Shown: in pieces, positions 1 through 9,100 of the stretch
Numbering within the stretch: the first letter of the stretch is position 1
How the letters are laid out: every line of letters starts with the position of its first letter
Assembly: GCA_030849805.1 (NCBI GenBank)
Contig: JASANZ010001738.1
Coordinates: 1 to 12,881, forward strand
DNA length: 12,881 nucleotides
Direction of reading: 5' to 3'
Source: Sergeia podlipaevii
Taxonomy: Eukaryota; Euglenozoa; Kinetoplastea; Trypanosomatida; Trypanosomatidae
Program-made: the position numbers and the translations under genes
Notes under the pieces: generated by a model
The model's input: the letters and a program-made list of their open reading frames with translations, nothing else
Database searches by the model: none
Told to the model about the DNA's origin: nothing

Positions 1-122
1 CTCCCCTCCTTCAACGGATTCTCTTTTTTTTTTTTTTAAAAAAAAAAAAGAAAAAAGGGAGAAAGAGAGAGAGAAGGATTGACACGGCGAGTGAGTGAGT
101 GAGTAAACTATAGACATAGCAA
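1..122 (+). promoter_or_regulatory. 5' flank with candidate trans-splice acceptor
   Basis: This stretch has no coding sequence. A pyrimidine-rich start ends in a run of 14 T (24-37), followed directly by 12 A (38-49). The first AG after the T run is at 49-50 and another is at 56-57; either could be the spliced-leader acceptor for the gene at 123. The rest is purine-rich, with a GA repeat (about 64-74) and four GAGT units (89-104). An in-frame TAG at 117-119 lies just before the ATG at 123, so the reading frame cannot extend upstream. The acceptor role is inferred from position and composition. The homopolymer lengths may be unreliable. Confidence 0.5.
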
Positions 123-3100
123 ATGGCAACGTCGGTTCCCGATACTGCTTCCATCCAGTTCTCTCTCGCATCCGAGCAAAATTATCTAGCGGAATACCCC
201 GATGGAATAGGTCATGCGCAAGGACGAGGGGGATCTCTCTCATCATCATCACAGCCCAACCGGAGCTTTCTTAGTGTAAAGGGCTTAGGTGGTAGTGCTC
301 ATGGTGTTGGCAGCAACAACACCACCAGCTCTCACCGCCGCAATCGCGGGAAGAATACCTCATTGGCCAGTAGACGCACACAGGGTGGCAGCTCTAGCTC
401 TATACAGTTCCTTGAATTTGACCACGAAGATGACTTGGAGAGTAGTGGGCAGATGCCATGGGCACCGCCGGCGCCACATCAAACGCATGGTGGCAAAAGT
501 AGTGTCACTAGTGCTGCTAGTGATGGTCATTATGGTAGCAACAGAAGAGCGGTGCGCCAGCAGGAGGAGGAAGAAGAAGAGGGTGGAGAGGCTGAGGCGA
601 TGAGAAAAAACGGAGATTACTATGGCAACGACACGAGTCTAGCCTCTAGTGGAGATAGCGAAAAGAAAAATAGTAATGGCGATGAGGGGGAGGAAAAAGA
701 ACACGAGGAGGATAGCGATGACATTGATGGTGTAGCGCGAGGTGCTCCGCCGCCGCCAGCACCGATACCCACACAGCGATATAAAGAAAATGCGGGTGGC
801 CGCTTTCTTCATGCACTCGCCGTGGTCAACTCCGCTCGTGTCGCGAAGGTACCCTCCAACTCATCCTCTTTGAGCGGTAGCCACCACCTGCAGGGAGAGG
901 ACCATCTCTCAAGCACTGAGAATAAGAAAGCAACCTCGCCTGGAAACTCGCATGAACACGGAGCGCAACTCTCCAAAAACGATAACGTTAGTGAGAATTG
1001 CGATTCTTCTCCGCCCGTTCCGACCACGCCCCGGAACTACGCCGCTACTTCCTCTGCTTCATCACCATCAGAGCCAGTGGGAATGCTCTCCCGCGCTAGG
1101 GGCGATCCTGAAGAGGAAGAGGCCGACGAGGCGTTTGAAGGGGATAGAAAGAAGGCGGGTATGCCTGATACACACACCAAAGGAAGGAATCCCACGCCGG
1201 GAGCCTACGAAGATGAGCAGCAGCAGCAGCAGCAAGATAGAGATGGAAATCTTTCCCCTCGACCACGAGTACCCCCTGGCCACGACGACCTTATCGGCGC
1301 CTCTCCAGGGCACTATAACTCTCACCGATACAGCAGTGCCGAGTACGGAAGCCCTTCCGTTTTCTTGAACCCCATGCCTTCACAACCGCAGAGGCAGTTG
1401 GCGACAGTTCTTTGTAGCTCCAGCGAGGGCATAAACATTGGCGGTGGTGGTGGTGACGGCGGACTTGCCCTTCACAATAGTAAGATTGCTAGTATCGACC
1501 ATGCGGATGCCATGCATGTACCTTCTTCTCATCAGCGTGTCTCCGTACCTAGTGGTAGCGCGAGCGGCAGTGCGGTGCTGCTTAGTCCGTTCTTTGCGAG
1601 CGGTAACTGCTCTACGCCGATGCCTGGCTCGCCCACTTCCCCAGTGACAGTGTCGGATCACCGTGACGGCAATGGCGGACGTCCTCATGCGCAGCAACAG
1701 CAAGCTTTTAGAACATCACGAGGTGCATCAGCGCAGTCACCTCCGCGGCTTGCCGGTTACCACTATGCTCCTCACGCACACTCCACTAGCATGGGGAAAG
1801 AAGATCTCTGTTCTGTGAGTGAGTCAACGGCGCCAACGGCGATGTGGCGACGCCCGACTTCTCTGCAAAGCGCGGCAGCGATGACGGCGGGAGCACGTGA
1901 GGCTCATCTAGTCACGCCGTCAATGGACTTTACAGATGTTATGACGTTTGATGACACGGTGATGCAGCACAGGCCACTGGGGGTGTATAGCGCACCTTCT
2001 CCTTCTTCTCAACAAGGAGTCCTTGCTCTTGACAGCGTAAGAGGAGAAGGAGGAGGAGGGGTCGAGCGCGCTGGCGCTGCCGTATTGCTTGCAAGTGCGG
2101 CGGGAAATTCTGCCGTGGCGCCTAACGTGATCCCCCCTCCAGGTGGTTGTGCGGATGCCGAGAACACAAGCTCTACGGTATCGCCCGCTGACGCAGCTGC
2201 AGCAGCAGCAGCAGCACAAGATAGTGGCACTGCACACGATGCGATCTCCCGGAGAGGCGGTGTCCTTCAGCCTTCAGCAATCCCAGCAGCAGCAGTAAGA
2301 AGAGGACAATCCTCACCGCCTCAGTCAGAGGCAGGGGCAACAAAAGCAACAACAACAACAACAACAACCGCGTTAGCGCGAGTAGCAGCGACACCTGTCA
2401 ATAACGACGGCGGCAGCACGCGCTCTCTATCTTTGGCCACGACGGCGGCGCCATCTTCACCGAGGCAACAACAACAGCAGCAGCAACAACAACAACAACT
2501 ATCACAGGGAAAAGAAGAAGAGGATGAAGCACGAGCAGATAGAGAGAACAGTAACTCAAAGCGTCGTTCCTCCCTCATACAGCCCTTGATGAGGCCGATC
2601 ACGTTGAAGGCGGGAGTTGGTGCCAAGGACAGCGCAGGGAGGAGAAAAAAGGAAGAGCAGAGCACAAAAGAAGAAGAGGAGGACAGCTCCAGCAAGACGG
2701 AGAGCGTTAAAACTCGCAAGTTTCTTGCTCGGCTCTCCTCACTTTTTGATAAAATTTCAGGGAACAAGTCGTCTCGCAAGGGTGGCGATACTGCCAAACA
2801 CGGGGGGAAGAGTAAAAAGTCGAATACGGAGAAGCCCGCTGGAAAGGATGGTGAGGGGGCACAAGAAGCCGGAGGAGAGAAAAACAAGCGACAAGATCTG
2901 CAACAGCCGCACAGCAGCACTGGAGTTGTCGTTGCTGCCCCTGGTAATGGTAGTGAACTCAATCAAGAGGTCGGTGTATCTACGAAAGCACTCTCCCCGC
3001 ACGCGCGTCTCACCAGTGAGGCTACTTCTAACAATAGTAGTAGTGATTTAAAGATGGGTGCTGCTGCTGCTGCCAGTGGCGGTGCTGACGAGGCGCCTGG

Positions 3101-6100
3101 ACAAAGGAAAGCCTCCACGGTGTTGTCATCATCTCTCCACCCACAAGGGCAGGTCGGAGGGGCACGCGCTCGGCTTGCGAAGCCGACACCGCCAAATACG
3201 TCACCGCAAAGGGGCGGCAATGGCAGTACCACAACAGCTCTCCCTACTCTTCGAAGCATCTCCTTACAGGGCTCAGTGACGTCCAGAGAGGGGGGAAGTA
3301 CTGGCTCTCGCGGCGCAGGAAGCCTTTCAGCGGCGGCAGCTGCTGCGGTCGGCTCTACCAACGGTGGTGGCCGGGGTCCACCATTCCAGTCCCAGCCTCA
3401 CAATCGCGGCGATACCAGCAGCAGTCACCAACAGCAGCAGCAACGCCTCAAGAGCAGCTTCGCATGCTCATCCATTAACTTTCGCACGGATGAGGGAGAG
3501 GACACTACTACTACTACTGCCCATGCTAGAGCCAATGGGGGTGGCCGTGGTGACGGAGCAGCAGCGGCAAATGCTAGTGCAAGCGAGCTTGTCTGGGAAG
3601 ACGGAACAGACGGCAGTGATGCAGCATGGGAATGGGAAATGGTCGAAGAAGGAGAACAGGAGCAGGAGCAGGAGGAGGCGGAGGCGCCACTGCCGCTGGT
3701 TCCAGCAGCACCATGTCCACAGACGCAGAAGCGGCACAGTAACTTGTCAGCAGCGCACAGGACAGGGGTTGAGGGGAGAGATGGGGGCGAGTCATCTGTC
3801 ATGGAGAAGAGAAGGTCCACCGGGGAAGGGAGAATAGTAAGCTCACATGGTGCTGCAAGTGCAACTTCGTCACCGGCTCCGTCCTCTCATGCCAACAGTG
3901 AAGTAGAGAGCGACAGGGAAAGCAGAAGCCACTGGGTAAAGCAGAGCACCGCGATTTTCCAAGGAGGTCCCTCTTCCCCGGCAGCGCTGCATGATCTCTT
4001 GGATCCTAGTGAAAACGTTGGCCATGCTCTTCATCGCGAATGGGGTGCAGCAACACGTCGTAAAGAACAGGAGGAAACCCCCAAAGCTGTGCACAGGCGG
4101 CACAACAGTAGCCGCAAGGAGCACAACCATCAAGGAGGAAAGGGGAAGCGAAGGCATCATCGTCATCATCGCCGTCGTCGTAGTAGTAGTAGTGGTGGTG
4201 GTAGTGCTGGTCACCGCTGCGGCGGCTCCAACGGTAATAACGCAGAGCTAGAAGGAGAAGAAAAGCTTAATCGCAGTACACGCAGTCGCGATGATGATGA
4301 CGACGACGACGATGCATCCCGCGGGCACAGGCGTCATCGACGTCGTCAGCACAAGCACCGCCGCAGACGACAGCGTGACGAGGAGCAGGAGCTGCAGGGA
4401 GGAGCTCGAAAAGGAGGGAAAGAGGAGGTGGAAAGCAATAGTCGCATCAGACGGTATGACAACACCCAGAGACAGAAAAGTAATGCATCTTCGTCTTCTT
4501 TGCCGTCGTCATCGTTGTCGTCAATAGAGAGCAAGAAAGCGAGAAGTAGTCGGAAGAATTGTGGCGCATCAGCTGTGGACGTTGTGAACGCCGCCTCTTA
4601 CTCGCCATGTTTCTCAGAGGAGCGTCAATTAATTACCAACCAGCGTGCAATGACCAAGTGGAAACCAAAGCTGTACGTACACTATGCGGACTTCAAGCCA
4701 GAGGAGAGCAGACAGGCCAAGCAGCGCAAGACTGAGGCCGCTCGTGCTGCCTTTCTAAAGCGACGCAGAGAGATCGCCGCCAACACACGCGTGGTATCTC
4801 AAAAGAACAACTTCCGCGTTGTGGAGGGCGGTCGTCATTATCGCGCCACCTCCGTTGCTGATGCATGTACCCCAACCTCGTCAGAAAAGCGTGAGGCAGT
4901 ACTGAAGCGAGAGCTCGCGGCGCTGGATGCGAAGCTCGCACAGCACCAGCTTTCTTCGTTATCAAGACGCTGTAGTATCTCCAGTGCTGCTGCTACTGCT
5001 GCATCACCACGCCACAGCAACGGCGACGGCGGCGGCGGCGAGGACGGCACTCGGGTTGATTCTACATGGAGCAGTACTGGCAAGAACGGCTCATCGTCGT
5101 ATTCCCTCCCAAATAAACAGCACCGCGAGATGCATCGTCGAAGCGAGTTGAAACTTCTGCAGGCCACGAACGCCTCTTCTTCATCATCATTCTCGTCGAA
5201 TGCGTGCAAGATGGTTCCCGCTGCCGTTGCTGCTCCTGCTTCTTCTGTCGGCACGGTGAGCACAAGCAAGGACACTCAAGGTGTTGTCTCCTACGCGGAG
5301 CGCGAGCTCGCACGCCGTCGCGTGCTGCATGCCATTGCCGAGCGCTCACGTCAGCAGCAGCGAGAGTGGCTGATTCGGCGTTACCCCTGCGATGGACGTG
5401 ACTCGGTGAGCTTCAGGCGCTTGTACGGGAGTCTCATGCACATCACCCAGACGCTGCTTGCCTCAGAACTCACGGTGCACAACACAGAAGAAAGGACAAA
5501 ACGAGATGTGCCCCTCTCTGCGGTTGGTTCTCGCGATCAATCCATTTACCACGAGATTTCTTCAGAAAGTACTAGAAGGGGTACTATCACTCCACGGTTG
5601 CAGCCAGCAACAGCAGCAGCACTTCCCTCCACTACCAAAGCGCCTCCACCCCCAACATCCATATCGTTGCTCGGTCGCATCACGCCCAATAGCAACAGCA
5701 ACAAGTCTGGCTTTCTGCACTGCACAGGTGATGAGCCTTTGCTTGAAGCGCTGCAGACCTCCCTCGGGGCTGAGTACTACTACAGCACTTACTATGCGCC
5801 TGAGGCCGTTGGGATTGATACGGCATCAACAACAGCAGTGAGTGCAGTAGCGCCATCTCACGACAGCGACGAAGGAACCCATTGTGGTGGTGTGTCGAGT
5901 ACCAGAAGAAGTACAGAACGCGAAGCTCCAGCGGTATCGTACACACTACGACCCTCTTGCTCAGCATGCAGTCCTCGTTCCGTAGACGAGTACGCTGTGC
6001 TTGGGCTTCTTGCGCTTTCACAGAAGTTGGCGCCACCGTCTTCCTCCTCCTCCGCAGCAGCAGCAGCAGCAACCGAGGCCACAAGCGGAGCACCAGTGAT

Positions 6101-9100
6101 GACGGTGAAGTTGAGTCAGACCATCCGTGAGGATCTCTACGCACAACCGCGGCGGAGGAGGCCTGCAGCGACAGCGACAAGCGCAATGGCAAATGCAACC
6201 TCCACCACCACGAGTGGCGCTATCACACATTCCAGCGGTGACGCCACGCTTCTAAGCAAGTTGATGCAAAAGACGACAACAAGGAGGAAAAAAAAGAAGA
6301 AGGAGAAGAAGAAGAAGAAACCAATGAGGGCCTCATCCAGCCCTGGAGGTGATGCTCGTTGCCATCACTTCCTGCAATCTTCTCAGCCCTCCTGGGTGGT
6401 GAGCCCCTCTCGAGGATTAAACAAGGAAGAAGGAGAAGAGGAGGATAGCGACAGTGGTGTGGAAGAACCCCGCGAAGTAGTTCCGGCCCCGTTCACCCCA
6501 CTTCCCCGTGCAGTGCCACTGTACCAAGCTACCCGCGCCGAGGAGCTTCATCGAAATTGTCTGGTGCGTTGCGAACTGCATGACTTCGTCGAACTCGCAA
6601 CGACGGCTAGGAACTTCTTGGAGCAGACGCAGCAAAAGCAGTCCGTGACGACGCTCAAGGAGTGCGATGGGACTCCTTCTGCAGATGGCTTCCTCCACAA
6701 TACCTTAAGGAACTCAGCGAGTACGGATAGTGAGAGATTTGAGGATGAAGAAGAAGGAAAAGAAAAAGGTGCGATGGTGAACGATATGACAAGGAGACAC
6801 CGCAACATGGACATGCCTCCGTCATCACTAGCCCCGCCGCCTCTGCGTGTGTCGGATGATGTTGCGATGTCACAGCCGCACATGAATGTTCATGCAGCCT
6901 CTACTCATGAAAATGATGATGAAGAGGATGATAGTGACGTGGAAGATGAGAAACAGGAAAAAGAGAAGGAGAAGGGGGTGACGGAACTCAATGAAACACA
7001 AGAGGAGACGAAGTTTGAACTTGCTAGCGGTACTACTAGTAGTGGTAGTGCTGAGGAGGATGCCGCTACTGGCGAAGGCAACAACTTTGGCAGCGAGCAC
7101 ACCCCTAACCCATCGACCGAGGGTAGTGCAGGGCTTAAAGATGTGTCCCATATAATGGCAAGTGAGAACCGTGCGATGTCAGAAGAGAGCTCAAGCACCA
7201 TCACTTCCACTGCGTTCTTGCGTGTGGGCGATGGTGGTGGTGCCAGTGCATCTCAATCTGTCACTCCCGTCACTCACAAAGTGCTCTATATGACACAGGG
7301 AGATATTCCATTAGGACTGCATGGCGAGGACGAATATGCGAAGCCGATGAGTAGTGGGGGGAACAGCAATGCGTTTGCCTCTGGTTCTGCTTCCTCTACT
7401 AGTAGGAGTAGTGGCGGTGATGGCGCTGCAAATCAGAAGGACGATATCGTCAAGTCTACAGAGGGGGAGAAGGGGGAAGCAAAAGCACAAGATACTTACA
7501 AGCGACATGACGCACCGCCATCCAATGAATATGGTGGCGGTGGTGGTGAGAGTAGTAACACAACTTGGATAGAAAAGCCGACATCTCTGAACGTATGCGA
7601 ATACATCACGGGCATTCCCGTAGAAACAGAAGAAGATGGAGGAGTAGCGGCAGGATATGAGCATCACCGTCATGTTCGCCGACTGTCTGCCTCTGTGCAG
7701 CTCACTCATGTCACTGAGCCCGCTCCTCCATCGAACTGTAGCGTCATGACATTGAATCGCGATGGCGGTGATGACGGTGGTGTGCTCAAGGAGAGTACGC
7801 ATGGCGACGACTTTCTTTTTGATGGCAATAGCTACAGAAGCGGAGACCGCCACAGTACCATCAGCAGCAGCAGTGGCAGCAACCCTATTGATGAAAAGGA
7901 AGATGAAGAGCAAGCGACAGATGGTGGTGCCGCTGATGATGTTGCTGCTGAAGCCAGTGGAATTGTCAATCCCTGCGACGAGCAGCAGCGGCGGCACCAT
8001 TCTGAGGACAAATTTCTTTTTCGCTCCTCCTCTACAAGAAGTCGTGAGTCTTCGTCTTCTTCAACATTGAAGCCCCCTGTGGTGGAGCAGACCTGTGATC
8101 ACAAGGAGCGAAGCAGCAGCAGCAGCGATGTCCAGTGCGGCCCCGCCGTCTCTCTCAACGTAGAAGGAAAGGAGGGGAGTGGGACACGGGATGAGGTGGG
8201 CACAAATGTAAAGGTGCAAGGCAGCACTGGGCGTATTCCCTGTGTGTGTTCATCTTTTTCTTCTAGTGGTGATGATGGTAGTGATGGCGGAGCCGATAGC
8301 AAAAGCCAAGCGGAGCATAGGGCAGATGGCCGCAGCGATGGCGAAGAGGGCTATTGTTTTGATAACCACATGAATGAAGATGAAAAGAAGGCTGTTGTTG
8401 ACCACGAAGCAGCATTGCTGCCGTCGATGTTGATGAAGCAGCAGCAGCAACCATCTATGCGGAAGGAACAGGTGGAGAAGGAATGGATTAACAAGAATGA
8501 CAAGGAAGTAGAAGACGAAGAAATCGACGACGCACACAAGAAAAAGGAACCCAGAAATGCGGTAGTGGCGTCGGAGAACGCCATGGACAGTCATCGTTCA
8601 TCTATCAGCGACACAAAGTCGCAACATACCTCTATGGCTAGAAACATGGCCACTATAGGCAAGCCATCTTTCTCAAACGATCGCGCCGTTGAAAACAACG
8701 AGGAACACGACGTCTCCCCGGCAACAGCAACAGCAGCAGCGGAACAGGACATCACCACGGTTGAAAACGAGCGCCATCGCCATCTTATACACGAAACAGA
8801 CTTACTCGACCGGCTAAACCGTCTTGATGCCCTTCTCCTGACGGAGTTCCCCCAGTACTTTCATGTAGGCACCGACGCTGCGGGGCTACCCACTGCTTTG
8901 ACCCAGCCGTCTAACGAACAAACGAAGCGCTTCGCGCCACCACAACTGCCGCCACGACCTCTCGCCAGTGTTCTTCGCGAGCAACGACAACTAGGGCAAC
9001 TCTGTAGTTTGACTGGGTCCTCCGCTCCGAGGGCCTTTTCATATACTTCTTCCCATCTGCCCTCTTTCTCTATGTCTCCCACCACTAAAACAGAAGAGAT

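Noticed and set aside
2321..2962. Minus-strand open frame of 213 codons opposite the giant gene
   Set aside because: It is a shadow of CAA/CAG and GAA repeats, giving runs of Val, Cys, Ser and Leu with no protein-like composition.
7311..8000. Minus-strand open frame of 229 codons opposite the giant gene
   Set aside because: It is compositionally a shadow of the Gly/Asp/Ser-rich plus-strand coding sequence and has no recognisable motif or splice signal.
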